DNA of 64,000 nt, from positions 248,001 through 312,000 of the forward strand of contig NZ_JAKKCM010000006.1 in assembly GCF_021728395.1 (NCBI RefSeq), given 5' to 3'. The translations under genes and the position numbers were made by a program. Origin of the DNA: Vibrio sp. J1-1. GTDB taxonomy: Bacteria > Pseudomonadota > Gammaproteobacteria > Enterobacterales > Vibrionaceae. Under the pieces are notes generated by a model. That model saw only the letters and a program-made list of their open reading frames with translations. It had not been told where the DNA came from and did no database searches. Positions 50,960 to 61,017 of the stretch are shown piece by piece (position 1 is the stretch's first letter; every line of letters starts with the position of its first letter).

Positions 50960-51481
50960 TTAACAGCCATCGGTGAATACTTCAACTCGGTATTCTGCAC
51001 CAACTTCCATTGCGGCAGTATATTTCACGTAGCAATTGCTATCTTCAATCGCCTTATTGAAATCGCTGATCGTTTCTTCATTCAACCATTCTGAACGGGT
51101 GACAATCCAAGTATCCGGATTCGCCACGCTACCATTATTGTGCGCAGCCCACACCCACTCTTTGCTCATATCGTGATATCCAGTATCGATCTGCAAGAAG
51201 CTTTCCATGCCGCCTCTGACGACAGAAGGATAGCCATATTGCACATAGCCATACCCTTCCACTAAGTAACGGGCTAAGTTTTCCTGACCTTCTACGGCAG
51301 TCTTACCAAACGCCAATTGAGCCGCGCTATTGACCGCGCCTGCAAGGCCTTGAACCACAGAACTTTTAGCATCACTTTGCAAATTGAGAAACCTTGGGGC
51401 GGCTACTACAGCCAATAAACCAAGAATCACGATCACAACCACTAATTCAATCAGGGTAAAACCCTTCGCTTTTCTCGACAT
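50960..51481 (-). CDS. Type IV pilin-like protein (MSHA type)
   Basis: A 173-aa prepilin. K-G-F-T-L-I-E-L-V-V-V-I-V-I-L-G is the class III signal; cleavage after Gly leaves an N-methyl-Phe and the Glu5 needed for assembly. Two Cys near the C-terminus (S-N-C-Y and D-G-C) can form the D-loop disulfide. No assembly genes adjoin; it stands downstream of asd, separated by a terminator. It may be a minor pilin or an alternative major pilin used by an apparatus elsewhere. Confidence 0.9.
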   Translation of the reverse strand: MSRKAKGFTLIELVVVIVILGLLAVVAAPRFLNLQSDAKSSVVQGLAGAVNSAAQLAFGKTAVEGQENLARYLVEGYGYVQYGYPSVVRGGMESFLQIDTGYHDMSKEWVWAAHNNGSVANPDTWIVTRSEWLNEETISDFNKAIEDSNCYVKYTAAMEVGAEYRVEVFTDGC

Positions 51482-51551
51482 TTTGAACTCCAGTCGTAAA
51501 TTCGCTACGAAACTAATTGCCCAAGGTCAGGAGGCTGTCAGCAAAAAACAA

Positions 51552-51575
51552 AAAAGCGCCCATAAAGGCGCTTTT
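51552..51575 (-). terminator. Intrinsic terminator after asd
   Basis: Read leftward, AAAAGCGCC-TTTATG-GGCGCTTTT is followed by TTGTTTTTT. It separates asd from the pilin gene. Confidence 0.9.
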
Positions 51576-51599
51576 GATACTGGTTGTCTCAATTCTAAG

Positions 51600-52715
51600 C
51601 TATTTTTTTTCATCCAGAATGATACGCAGTGTACGGCGTAGTGGCTCTGCTGCACCCCAAAGCAGTTGGTCACCAACCGTAAATGCGTTCAGGAAGTCAT
51701 CACCCATCGCCATCTTGCGCAGACGGCCAACTGGTACAGACATTGTGCCAGTAACTTTCGCTGGTGATAGCTCTTGAGCCGTGATGTCACGCTCGTTAGG
51801 AATCACTTTCACCCAGTCGTTATGAGTTGCGATGATTTCTTCGATCTCATCCATTGGGACATTTTGCTTCAGCTTGATAGTCAACGCTTGTGAGTGACAA
51901 CGCATCGCACCGATACGCACACATGTACCGTCGATCGGTACTGGTGCATCTTGGAAACCTAGAATCTTGTTCGCTTCAACGGCCGCTTTCCACTCTTCTT
52001 TGCTCTGACCGTTATCGCGTTTTACATCGATCCACGGGATAAGTGAACCCGCTAGAGGCACACCAAACTTATCAGTTGGGAAAGAAGCGCTACGCATCGT
52101 ATCGGCAACTTTCTTATCAATATCAAGGATTGAGCTTGCAGGGTTAGCAAGTTCTGAGCTTACAGAATCGTTGATCACACCCATTTGCGAGATCAGTTCA
52201 CGCATGTTCTGTGCACCAGCGCCAGAAGCCGCTTGGTATGTCATCGCGCTTGTCCACTCAACCAAACCTTTCTCGAACAGACCACCAAGGCCCATTAGCA
52301 TCAAGCTTACTGTACAGTTACCACCAACAAACGTGTTAGTACCACCGTGGATGCCTTGCTGGATTTGCTTAAGGTTAACAGGATCCAGTGTGATGATGGA
52401 ATCTTCTGCCATACGCAGCGTAGATGCCGCATCAATCCAGTAGCCTTTCCAACCAGCTTGACGAAGTGCTGGGTAAACTTTTTCAGTGTAGCCACCACCT
52501 TGACACGTAATTACCGCATCAAGCTGTTTTAAACTTTCAATATCAAACGCGTCTTGTAGTAAGCCTGCGTCTCTTCCTAAGTTAGGAGCAGGAATACCAA
52601 TTTGAGAAGTACTATAGAATACTGGTTCGATTAGATCGAAGTCTTTTTCTTCAACCATGCGCTGCATTAGGACTGAACCTACCATACCGCGCCAACCAAC
52701 TAAACCAACTCTCAT
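51600..52715 (-). CDS. asd: Aspartate-semialdehyde dehydrogenase
   Basis: A 371-aa enzyme of the diaminopimelate/Lys/Met/Thr pathway. [13 protein letters not shown] is the NADP loop, G-G-N-C-T-V carries the catalytic Cys, and R-C-H-S-Q-A-L the active-site His region. GGAG precedes the ATG. It has its own upstream region. Confidence 0.97.
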   Translation of the reverse strand: MRVGLVGWRGMVGSVLMQRMVEEKDFDLIEPVFYSTSQIGIPAPNLGRDAGLLQDAFDIESLKQLDAVITCQGGGYTEKVYPALRQAGWKGYWIDAASTLRMAEDSIITLDPVNLKQIQQGIHGGTNTFVGGNCTVSLMLMGLGGLFEKGLVEWTSAMTYQAASGAGAQNMRELISQMGVINDSVSSELANPASSILDIDKKVADTMRSASFPTDKFGVPLAGSLIPWIDVKRDNGQSKEEWKAAVEANKILGFQDAPVPIDGTCVRIGAMRCHSQALTIKLKQNVPMDEIEEIIATHNDWVKVIPNERDITAQELSPAKVTGTMSVPVGRLRKMAMGDDFLNAFTVGDQLLWGAAEPLRRTLRIILDEKK

Positions 52716-53146
52716 CGCCTTAACTCTCCATGTATTAAAAACCTCCCCCCATAGTTCAATTTTCGCAGAGAAATCTCAACCCCTATTTTGTAAATAAGCT
52801 CAATTTTTAATGTTTTCTTCCGAAAAATCGTACTAGAAGTGATTTTTACGCGTTTGCAGTTCGGGAATTCAGAATTTGCAAGTAGGAAAAGTTGTTTTAT
52901 GACCAGATTGGTCTTACCACTCATTCACCCATAACATTTGAGGCACACTTTTTTCACACCACATAACATTTAACGCCAATTTAATTAAATAAAACAAGAT
53001 AACAACTTCACATGCAAACGTTTAACCCGCACAGGATCAACATAAAACACCAAAAATTCGAAATATAAAACTTGTTACTGTATGTTATGTCGCAATTACA
53101 ACAAGGAGCGCCTTCTTCTATTGCTCCACGATATACAGAGGCACGT
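52716..53146. promoter_or_regulatory. Divergent asd / nhaC control region
   Basis: 430 bp without a gene. It must contain the asd and antiporter promoters. The asd leader (read leftward) contains GGGGGGAGG about 35 bp from the start codon. No lysine riboswitch fold was recognised. The rightward part is AT-rich (from 52920) with a possible TTGTTA/TATGTT promoter just before 53087. Confidence 0.4.
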
Positions 53147-54580
53147 ATGAAGCAAGTTACAACACGCCTTCCTAACCTGATACAGGTATTTATCTCGTTA
53201 GGTTTATTCCTACTTTTGGCATTTTCGTTCACTGCTAAACTCGATCTTCCAATCCAACTGGCGCTGTACATTGGTTGGTTCATTATTATGCTATTGGGCA
53301 TAAAGCTGGGTCATCAGTATAAAGACCTTGAAAAAGCAGCATTAAACGGCATTTCTAATGGCCTAGGTGCGGTTTTAATCCTCCTTGCCGTAGGTGCGCT
53401 TGTTGGCACCTGGATATCCGGTGGTATCGTTCCAACCATCATTTACTACGGTCTAAAAGCTATTCATCCGTCAATCTTTTTGCTTGCTACGATGATCATC
53501 TGTTCATTAACCGCATTAGCGACGGGGACATCTTGGGGTGCGGCAGGTACCGCAGGTATTGCGATGATGGGGATTGGTCAGGGTTTGGGAGTTCCAGCTC
53601 CGATTACGGCCGGTGCTGTTCTCTCTGGCTGTTACTTCGGAGATAAAATGTCACCACTGTCTGATTCCGTGATCCTTGCGTCTTCTATGTCTAACGTCGA
53701 AGTGATGGAGCATATCAAAGGTATGTTACCTATTGCGCTGATCAGCTACATCATCACTGGCATTATGTTCACGGCATTTGGCTTTCACTATGCAGGTCAA
53801 GTCGATATGAGTCAGGTAGACTCTGTGATCAAAGCCATGGAGCAACAGTTTTACATCACACCTTATTCGTTTGTGCCAGTGGTCATCGTGCTTGGCTTAC
53901 TGGCGATGCGCATGCCTTCTTTCCCAGTTATTAGTTTTGGCTCTTTACTGGGTATCATCTGGGCAGTCATGATTCAGGACGTGGACTTTCTGACGGCGTT
54001 CAACACAGCGTGGGCGCCATTTGCTATTTCGTCTGGTGTTGATTTCATCGACTCAATCCTTAATCGAGGTGGTATGTCTTCAATGCTAGGCTCAGTCGCG
54101 GTTATCGTATTTGGTCTCGGCTTTGGTGGTTTGCTGGATAAAGTTGGTGTGCTAGAGACCATTGCGAAGCTATTTGAAAAACGTGTCCAAAGTCCAGGTT
54201 CACTTGCAACTAGCACCATTGGTACCGCGTTTATGGGTAACGTATTTGGTTCAGCAATGTACGTGTCTCTCATCCTGACGCCGAAAATCTGTGCCAAGAA
54301 CTACGACCGTCTTGGTTACAAACGCAAAAACTTATCTCGTAACGCAGAGTTCGGCGGCACCTTAACCTCTGGTATGGTACCTTGGAGCGACAACGGCATT
54401 TACATGGCGAGTATCCTAGGCGTCGCTACCCTGTCTTACGCACCATTCATGTGGCTTAGCTTTGTTTGTATTATCGTAACCATCATCTGCTCTTACATGG
54501 GATGGTTCGTTGATAAGTGTGAACCAGTGGCAGAGCCTTCCGTACAAGAAGAAACGGAACTACAACAACAAACTGCCTAA
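53147..54580 (+). CDS. nhaC: Na+/H+ antiporter NhaC
   Basis: A 477-aa polytopic transporter of the NhaC family, with G-T-S-W-G-A-A-G-T-A-G-I-A, C-Y-F-G-D-K-M-S-P-L-S-D-S and M-V-P-W-S-D-N as signatures. The start at 53147 (M-K-Q-V-T-T-R-L-P) is preferred because AGAGG lies 7 nt before; the frame stays open 25 codons upstream, with other Met at 53072 and 53087 that lack a Shine-Dalgarno. A terminator follows. It keeps cytosolic Na+ and pH balance, useful in a marine organism. Confidence 0.88.
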   Translation: MKQVTTRLPNLIQVFISLGLFLLLAFSFTAKLDLPIQLALYIGWFIIMLLGIKLGHQYKDLEKAALNGISNGLGAVLILLAVGALVGTWISGGIVPTIIYYGLKAIHPSIFLLATMIICSLTALATGTSWGAAGTAGIAMMGIGQGLGVPAPITAGAVLSGCYFGDKMSPLSDSVILASSMSNVEVMEHIKGMLPIALISYIITGIMFTAFGFHYAGQVDMSQVDSVIKAMEQQFYITPYSFVPVVIVLGLLAMRMPSFPVISFGSLLGIIWAVMIQDVDFLTAFNTAWAPFAISSGVDFIDSILNRGGMSSMLGSVAVIVFGLGFGGLLDKVGVLETIAKLFEKRVQSPGSLATSTIGTAFMGNVFGSAMYVSLILTPKICAKNYDRLGYKRKNLSRNAEFGGTLTSGMVPWSDNGIYMASILGVATLSYAPFMWLSFVCIIVTIICSYMGWFVDKCEPVAEPSVQEETELQQQTA

Positions 54581-54601
54581 TATCGTTTACTGATATCAAA
54601 T

Positions 54602-54630
54602 AAAAAAGAGCGCCATTGCGCTCTTTTTTT
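54602..54630 (+). terminator. Bidirectional intrinsic terminator
   Basis: AAAAAAGAGCGC-CATT-GCGCTCTTTTTTT stands between nhaC and the converging lipoprotein gene. Confidence 0.93.
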
Positions 54631-54648
54631 AAGCTGAATTCAGGTGAT

Positions 54649-55821
54649 TCAGTCAAATGCGCTTTCTTTTACTTTAGGCTTGACTGATGCACGCTTACCA
54701 AGCAAATAGCCTAGTCCAAGCGGTGCAAAGAAGATAGCAATAATGAAGAGAATGAAATAGACAATGGTGCTTCTCACGAGCTCAATCAATTTTGTGATTG
54801 CTAGATCGACAACCTGTTGAGAGACGCGATCCATGTCTTGTGCAAATTTTTCTCTCTCATGAGTAATAATCAACGCGATTTCTTGACGCTCTCTCGCCAC
54901 CATATCTTCCAGCGCCTGACGCTCTTCACCTAACTGCGATAAACGCGCTTCGGTTTTCAAATCGATATCATCAACCAGAGGCTGAAGTTCTACCGCCATT
55001 TGCTCAGCTAAATAACGCATATATTCTGGGTTGTTATCGATAAAATCTCTCATCGAATCGGCCGTCACTTGCAGACTATTTAGCGCCGAGTTGACTTTTT
55101 CAATGCTTGCTGAGCTATTTAATGCCAGTAGCTGCGCCTTCCACGTCATGATCTTTGGTGTTTGTTTAGACGCTAAACTTAATCTATCTGACACATCTCC
55201 CAGAGCTTCTGGCATTGTACCCAACGTCGTTACCGCTTCTTCCTCACTAATTTGAGAAAATTCCAACCACGCTCGATAGGCTGGCGTTCTGATCATACTC
55301 AGGTCAGAAAAGGGATGTTGCTTGACGAAATTAGCCACAAACGGTTTTGTATTGTCATACACTTCTTTTTTCAATACGGATTGAGCGAGCTTGTCGACTT
55401 CATACGCCAAATGTTCAGAGACTTTTTTGGCTTCATCCGTGGCAAACAGATCACTGCCTGCACCAGTAGCAAAAAACTCGTCGACTTGATGAGCGAATAC
55501 CCAAGTATCAATCAAACCTGCCATTGGAGTGACCTGATAAGCCGAGGCCTGTAAGCCTTCTTCCGCGTTTATTTTCCATAACAGGATGTAAGATTGGTTA
55601 ATTTGGTCATTGGGATCATACTTCGCTTCTAAAGAGTCAGCAGCTTGCTCTACCTGAGCAAAAAATTGCAACGCATATTCTCGCGTCAATATACGCATAT
55701 TGAGCTCTTGCTTGGTAAGAGGAACGGTTTGGCTATCGATTTTCACTTCTAAAAGTGAGCATCCAGAAAGCATCATAGCCACACACATAACCATCATTGA
55801 AAATACTCGATGAGCAGACAT
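54649..55821 (-). CDS. Lipoprotein with coiled coil and C-terminal membrane span
   Basis: A 390-aa protein. The signal peptide ends L-S-G-C (lipobox). Residues about 40-270 are helical. Residues about 275-345 form a coiled coil (L-G-E-E-R-Q-A-L-E-D-M-V-A-R-E-R-Q-E), and a membrane helix lies near 350-375 (T-I-V-Y-F-I-L-F-I-I-A-I-F-F-A). A lipoprotein with a second membrane anchor near its end would span the periplasm. Related Vibrio proteins carry a loose chemotaxis label; I see no chemotaxis domain. Confidence 0.75.
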   Translation of the reverse strand: MSAHRVFSMMVMCVAMMLSGCSLLEVKIDSQTVPLTKQELNMRILTREYALQFFAQVEQAADSLEAKYDPNDQINQSYILLWKINAEEGLQASAYQVTPMAGLIDTWVFAHQVDEFFATGAGSDLFATDEAKKVSEHLAYEVDKLAQSVLKKEVYDNTKPFVANFVKQHPFSDLSMIRTPAYRAWLEFSQISEEEAVTTLGTMPEALGDVSDRLSLASKQTPKIMTWKAQLLALNSSASIEKVNSALNSLQVTADSMRDFIDNNPEYMRYLAEQMAVELQPLVDDIDLKTEARLSQLGEERQALEDMVARERQEIALIITHEREKFAQDMDRVSQQVVDLAITKLIELVRSTIVYFILFIIAIFFAPLGLGYLLGKRASVKPKVKESAFD

Positions 55822-55931
55822 GGTATTACCTTTAGTAAATTGGTGTAGAACAGGAATTAAGGCGAACTGAAAGAACAGTTCAAGTGCGCCTTTGAATACC
55901 TCAACCTCTAACGTTTTAAGTCAGAGTAATA

Positions 55932-57221
55932 TCAATCCGTTAGCGTTTTTTGTATCTTTTCACTTTTGAGAATATGCTTTGAAAAAAGTATGGTTTGCTC
56001 CAATATATCATTCAACTTATCGAGCTTACTTTCCGGTACGTTTTGGTTCTCTTTCATCAATAGCTCAATATCACCCGATATGGAATGTAAAGGCATTGCT
56101 CCCAGACTTCCTGAAACCCCTTTCAGACTATGTGCGACTCTTTGGGCTTGTTCTTTATCAGAGTGGAACAATTGGCATAACTTAGTGCCGTCGTTGGAAT
56201 GCTCCTGAATAAACACTTCTAGCAACATACGAACGGCTTCTTCGTCACCAGACAATGATTCGAGCATGTTATTGATGTCGATGTAGGGTTCATCAGCCAA
56301 CACTGGCATTTTTTCTGAAGATGAATTCGTAAGTATTACTTCTACTTCATTTTTCTTCGATGATCCTGGTTCGATGTTAATTTCAGGCTGATCTGTCTGA
56401 AGAGGAGCGATATTGGTTTCGGTGAGCTCTACTGCGTTCGAGTTAATAGGCTCTCTTTTACCGAAAGCAGCCCAGGTTACTACCCATAAAAATAATCCAC
56501 TTACTCCGCCAAACAACACAATTAGCTGCGTAATTGATCCCTCCAAAGTCATATCCGTCATCGCTAGTTGATTTGCCAAATCAGGTTTGAGTAGCTGCCT
56601 CGCCCAAAAGCGCCCTTGCGCGTTCGCGGCAAGTGCGCTGGAGGTCTGCGCGAGTCTACGTTGAAACGCCGTACGCTCTTCGGCAATTAATGAGTCAGAT
56701 GCAATAAAGAGGGAGTCAAGCTCTCGGTAAGTGTCGGCATTGGTCGTCGAATCACTAAAAATTGACTCTAATACCAGTGCCCCCAAGCGATAATACATTG
56801 ATTCAACTTTTTCCGAGTTGTTGCCTCTGGCGCGACTGTTTCGCAACTGCTCTGCTAATGATACCAATTCATGATCACTGCCAATAAAGGCATGAGCATT
56901 TTCTAGAAACCGGTCCGTGGCATAGAATAACTGGGTGAAATCCGGTGGAAATATACCGCCCGAAGACTCGTTTTCAAGTTGAAGGCGAACGGCATAAACA
57001 AGCTGAAGTTTTAGAGAAGTTGGGTCGACGTGCTGCACGCGATAGGTTAGTTCGAAATTAAAGAAATTACGAACTTCCTCTATTTTGCTTCCCAACTCAT
57101 TAACGGTTGAAAGCATTTGGATGGTTTGCTTCGATTGCTGCCAAAATCCAACCGCTAATACACACCACAAAACAAATAAAAACCAAACATAACGTCTGAT
57201 CCCTGCTTTTAATTGCTGCAA
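55932..57221 (-). CDS. Membrane sensor with C-terminal Hpt domain, no kinase
   Basis: A 429-aa protein. Membrane helices lie near residues 10-28 and about 228-250, with a helical sensory domain of 200 residues between them, in the periplasm. A variable linker leads to residues about 315-415, an Hpt domain with the phospho-acceptor His in A-H-S-L-K-G-V-S-G-S-L-G-A. There is no HisKA/HATPase or receiver domain, so it must receive phosphate from another protein. It follows the lyase gene by about 300 bp, beyond a terminator. Confidence 0.85.
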   Translation of the reverse strand: MQQLKAGIRRYVWFLFVLWCVLAVGFWQQSKQTIQMLSTVNELGSKIEEVRNFFNFELTYRVQHVDPTSLKLQLVYAVRLQLENESSGGIFPPDFTQLFYATDRFLENAHAFIGSDHELVSLAEQLRNSRARGNNSEKVESMYYRLGALVLESIFSDSTTNADTYRELDSLFIASDSLIAEERTAFQRRLAQTSSALAANAQGRFWARQLLKPDLANQLAMTDMTLEGSITQLIVLFGGVSGLFLWVVTWAAFGKREPINSNAVELTETNIAPLQTDQPEINIEPGSSKKNEVEVILTNSSSEKMPVLADEPYIDINNMLESLSGDEEAVRMLLEVFIQEHSNDGTKLCQLFHSDKEQAQRVAHSLKGVSGSLGAMPLHSISGDIELLMKENQNVPESKLDKLNDILEQTILFSKHILKSEKIQKTLTD

Positions 57222-57375
57222 CTCGTCACTCTCCTCATATTTCCATTAATAACAAGGATATATCATTATTTCACAATAAACAGAGCTCCACGTCTCGACA
57301 CGGCTTCATTAACGCAATAGAAAGCGATTTCAACTTAATCCTGGGTTAAACCCATTTTTGGTATCAGTCACATAT

Positions 57376-57404
57376 AAAAAGAGCGCCTACCACGGCGCTC
57401 TTAA
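57376..57404 (-). terminator. Intrinsic terminator after the polysaccharide lyase gene
   Basis: Read leftward, AAGAGCGCC-GTGGTA-GGCGCTCTTTTT is followed by a T-rich stretch. Confidence 0.88.
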
Positions 57405-57517
57405 TCTATTGATGCTAGTCATTTTTTAGAAAAGCTTGTCACGAGAGATCTTTTCATTTTCGATACTCTATTGAAAGTAAAGATCTGATCAGTGACATAG
57501 CGTGTTGCTTTTCAGTC

Positions 57518-60493
57518 TTAGTCTGATGCGGTTCCCAACTCCCCTTGGATCATAAGGCGAGCTGCATGACTCCCCGCGACACCGTCCACTTTTTCTTCTC
57601 GCGGAGATATGTGGACAAAACCACCTTGCCCTTTTTCGTCAATGTTAACCAACACCAGATTCAGATTGGATTCCATGCTCTGCGTGTTAACCACGTTGGT
57701 CACATCCAGTTCAACCCATTCATCAGTTTGCGACTCGGTCAGAGTCAGGATATTGGATGCAGGCGCACCTATCATATCTGGTAATTTATTCCAGGTCATA
57801 CTGTGTTCAGACCAGTCCTGTCCACCATTAAAGGCAAAAGCTTGCAGACGGATAGGTTTCACCACTTTATCATCCCTATCTACGATCTTGCGTAAGTAGA
57901 ACTTAAGCTTAGCTGAAGTGGCATTAATCCCCGCCAGCCCAGTGGTGTCAAAGTTCAGTACTGCTCTATATTCAAGGCTTGAGTTTTCAGCATGATTCTC
58001 TGCCCCCATATAGCTAGCACCACCAAAGTTATTATCAACTTGTTTACCACCCCGAATGTGACCATCACCTTTTACAATCAACTCTAGCTCTCCTTCAGCT
58101 AAAGTTTTTACGGCTGCAGCTCTGGCTATCGCTACCGTTTCAGCTCTGGCTTCGGCTTCTGCCTGAGCCTTGGCCCGGGCTTCTGCCTCGATTCTGGCTG
58201 TCTCGGCCACTTTGGCTTCAGCCTTTACAATTTCCTCTTGAAAAACCAGATTGCTGGCTTCAGCCCCCTGGTAAAACGGGAAGCTGACACTATGTCCCTG
58301 CTGCCCCGGCTCTCCATGGGTAATGACCTGTTGGGTTACTTTGCCTCTGGCACTAGACTCTAGCGCCAGATTTATGTGGGCATAAGAGTGATCCGGAGTC
58401 GAAATGGTTATGACAGGCTCTTTACCACTTTCATCCACCAGAACCAGCCCCGGATGATCGATGCTGACACTCAGATCAGGGCTAATTTGGATACTGCCTG
58501 CTTCATAGAACACAATTCCGGTTACCTTAAGAGCAGTGTGGTGCACAGCTTGGATACTCTCATTATTCTGAAGAACCTTCACTGGTAAGCGCTGCTGATA
58601 GACTGCTGTTTGCTCAGCCGTTTTCCCCGGAGCAATGACGTATTGGTATTTTCCGTTGTCAGGTTGTACACCGTGAGCAATACGTAATGTAAACACGTCT
58701 TTAGATACTTCATCTTTGGAGGCATTCTCCTTGATACGGGCCCAGTTTCCAGTTTGAGTCTGATTGGAAAGGTAATGTGACCCCTTCTCCAGGAAAATAT
58801 ACCCGACGCCATCATGGTGTACCCAGTTAGCGCTGCTGGCGTCATGGCTCCCTTGCTCGACGACCACACCATCAACAGTCACCTTGCCGTTAAGTAGAGT
58901 CTGGTTCAAGGTTGTATTTACATTTGCGCTGGAGCTGGATGAGATCCCAGCACCCAATGCAATAATTTCATCATCAAAACTGAACCATGACTTTTTCGCC
59001 TGAGTAGTAAAGTCTGGATGATCTTTGACTTTGGTATTCACATCCAGATCCATCACGGAAACACCATAGCGGCCGTCAGATACTCCTCCGACAAAGTCCT
59101 TAGTATTTTTGGTTCGCGAAGTTCCCCAACTGGCCGCCGGTCCTTCATATTCAGGTGCCGTCACGCCGGGTAACATCGTCCAGTTCCAAACTGGAAAAAT
59201 GTTGTGGTACTCGTCACCACGTTGCTCGAGGAATGTGCTTCCGTAGCCAAGCCAGTAGCCTAGTTGGTTCTCGCCATTACCACTTTCGTTAGGCACTGTG
59301 CGTGTAGAGTTCATTCGGATACCGAAGAAATAATCATCCGCCATTTTGGTCGAATAATCACTGCGCCAGAAATGCTTAAAACCGTTCAGACCTGAAGGGA
59401 CCCCCTGTCTTGCACCTGCCACATGGGCCTTAAACGCCATGGATTCATCAGCGCGTTGCGGCGTCAGTGCCGCCACCATATCCATCTGACCGAAGTTGCT
59501 ATCCTGCTGTTGATTGATAACATCTTCCAGTGGTGATATCGGCGCTTTAGGGCGGCTGATACTCCGACCCCATGCGTTGTAATCCAGGTACTGACCACGC
59601 TTCATCCAGCGCCAACCGTCGAGCAGGAAATTTGCCAGCATATCTGTTTTTTCTTCGCTGAATCGCCATTGAGTGTCACGTAGAATATAGGCCATTCTCA
59701 GCGTAGCGTTGAACCAGACTTCTCCGTAAGAACTGTAGAGTTGTGCGCCATGAGCATGGAAAGAGTAGTCAGCTTGAAGTCCTTCGCTATCATTGGCGAT
59801 GAAGATGGCATCTTCCATGTTTTGCACTGCAGCGGCGACCAGTGCTTTATTCTGGAGAAGCAGACCGCGATAAATGACGCCCAGATTGATATCACTGCGA
59901 TTCCCTCCTTTAACTTTTTTACCGTCACTAGGACGGACACCCGGAGTCGTCGGCATGATCATTGCCGTTTCGAAACGCAAATGCATTGGCAGCTCGTCTC
60001 CCAGCATCAGGGCAACTTCACCCAGAAACTGCGGTTTGCCAATATCTTCCCACCACCAGTGAGCGCCGGGCTTGACCTTAAACCAGTAGCCCATCGCCTG
60101 TACAGCGGCATCGGCAAAATGTTGATCACCCGTCTGAACGAAAGCGGCAGCAATCATCCGCATATTGTTCAGGTGGGTTCTGGGTGTCCAGCCATTTTGA
60201 TTCTGAGACGCGTAGTCCACGCCCTCCCAGCTACCATCCGCCTTCATGCTGCTGACATATTCCTGTGCCAGAGCAGGTATGGTCTTGTTCTCGCCATTTG
60301 CCATACGTGCCTGACGGGCCACAAAACCGTCCAGCATATTGATACGCACCAGCTCGAAATCACTCTGACCAACTACATTGTCTATAGATTTCGTCCTAGT
60401 TTGTTTATGGCTCCCATCCTCTTCTTGTTGCGGGTGGACACACCCAGTCGTCACCAATATTGCAGCAGCTATCACTGATAATTTGAACTTCAA
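57518..60493 (-). CDS. PL8-type polysaccharide lyase lipoprotein with helix-linked CBM (CBM96/DNRLRE-like)
   Basis: A 991-aa outer-membrane-type lipoprotein (V-T-T-G-C lipobox, Cys18). Residues about 45-380 form the alpha/alpha toroid with the PL8 active site: G-G-N-R-S-D-I-N (Asn), S-F-H-A-H-G (His) and Q-L-Y-S-S-Y-G (Tyr). The beta-sandwich domains follow to about 760. Residues about 765-820 are a continuous Ala/Glu/Arg helix (E-A-E-A-R-A-K-A-Q-A-E-A-E-A-R-A). Residues about 830-985 match DNRLRE/CBM96 carbohydrate-binding modules (N-N-F-G-G-A-S-Y, A-K-L-K-F-Y-L, T-W-N-K-L-P). Likely substrates are uronic-acid glycans such as chondroitin or hyaluronan. Higher GC than neighbours suggests transfer. 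Confidence 0.85.
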   Translation of the reverse strand: MKFKLSVIAAAILVTTGCVHPQQEEDGSHKQTRTKSIDNVVGQSDFELVRINMLDGFVARQARMANGENKTIPALAQEYVSSMKADGSWEGVDYASQNQNGWTPRTHLNNMRMIAAAFVQTGDQHFADAAVQAMGYWFKVKPGAHWWWEDIGKPQFLGEVALMLGDELPMHLRFETAMIMPTTPGVRPSDGKKVKGGNRSDINLGVIYRGLLLQNKALVAAAVQNMEDAIFIANDSEGLQADYSFHAHGAQLYSSYGEVWFNATLRMAYILRDTQWRFSEEKTDMLANFLLDGWRWMKRGQYLDYNAWGRSISRPKAPISPLEDVINQQQDSNFGQMDMVAALTPQRADESMAFKAHVAGARQGVPSGLNGFKHFWRSDYSTKMADDYFFGIRMNSTRTVPNESGNGENQLGYWLGYGSTFLEQRGDEYHNIFPVWNWTMLPGVTAPEYEGPAASWGTSRTKNTKDFVGGVSDGRYGVSVMDLDVNTKVKDHPDFTTQAKKSWFSFDDEIIALGAGISSSSSANVNTTLNQTLLNGKVTVDGVVVEQGSHDASSANWVHHDGVGYIFLEKGSHYLSNQTQTGNWARIKENASKDEVSKDVFTLRIAHGVQPDNGKYQYVIAPGKTAEQTAVYQQRLPVKVLQNNESIQAVHHTALKVTGIVFYEAGSIQISPDLSVSIDHPGLVLVDESGKEPVITISTPDHSYAHINLALESSARGKVTQQVITHGEPGQQGHSVSFPFYQGAEASNLVFQEEIVKAEAKVAETARIEAEARAKAQAEAEARAETVAIARAAAVKTLAEGELELIVKGDGHIRGGKQVDNNFGGASYMGAENHAENSSLEYRAVLNFDTTGLAGINATSAKLKFYLRKIVDRDDKVVKPIRLQAFAFNGGQDWSEHSMTWNKLPDMIGAPASNILTLTESQTDEWVELDVTNVVNTQSMESNLNLVLVNIDEKGQGGFVHISPREEKVDGVAGSHAARLMIQGELGTASD

Positions 60494-61017
60494 AGCAAAC
60501 CTCTTTCAATGTATGAGTTAAACAAAATAGAAACGCCATTTCTTTTATTTCAATTCGTTATTTCAAACATGAGAATAGTGCCTTTGTATGCACCTGAATA
60601 CTTTAGGGTAGAGTGATCGTGACTTAGATCTTTATCGCTATGTTGTTTTATTACCCTTCTCGCAAAAACATTAATTATCAGCGAGTTAAATAATTTTTGT
60701 CATTGAGGATATTATATAGAGGCGGCAGTTCATTTCAGGCAAGAAAGGGAAAAGGTAGTCGAGAATGCTGGTTTTACTCATCACATTCAGAGGTCATGGG
60801 AAGCAAAGCAATACTAAAGGTTCTTGGAAACTTTTACGCCGTTGGTCTAATCATTTATTAGCTCTTTCAACTACTCGTTAACCAATGGCTACAGGCACAC
60901 CAACTTTGCGGTATTCTCCTTAGATTCAGGGATGTTCTCGACGACGTTTTGAAATACACGTGTATATGGGGCAGGGCCAAGTGCGTATTTATTGCACTTA
61001 GCCCAAGATATGGAAGG
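60494..61017. promoter_or_regulatory. 524-bp region between yejK and the lyase gene
   Basis: No gene is seen. The right-hand part of the lyase promoter region is AT-rich (60500-60720). ATACACGTGTAT (60954-60965) is a perfect 12-bp palindrome. GGGCCAAGTGC/GCACTTAGCCC (60974-61004) forms a stem-loop just after the yejK stop, without a T-tract on the leftward strand. Confidence 0.45.

Noticed and set aside
52716-53146. Lysine riboswitch before asd or nhaC
   Set aside because: The conserved lysine-riboswitch core and a terminator/anti-terminator pair could not be drawn in this AT-rich stretch.
59741-60478. 245-aa plus-strand frame opposite the lyase gene
   Set aside because: The codon pattern follows the minus-strand lyase gene, whose motifs are clear; it is an antisense shadow.
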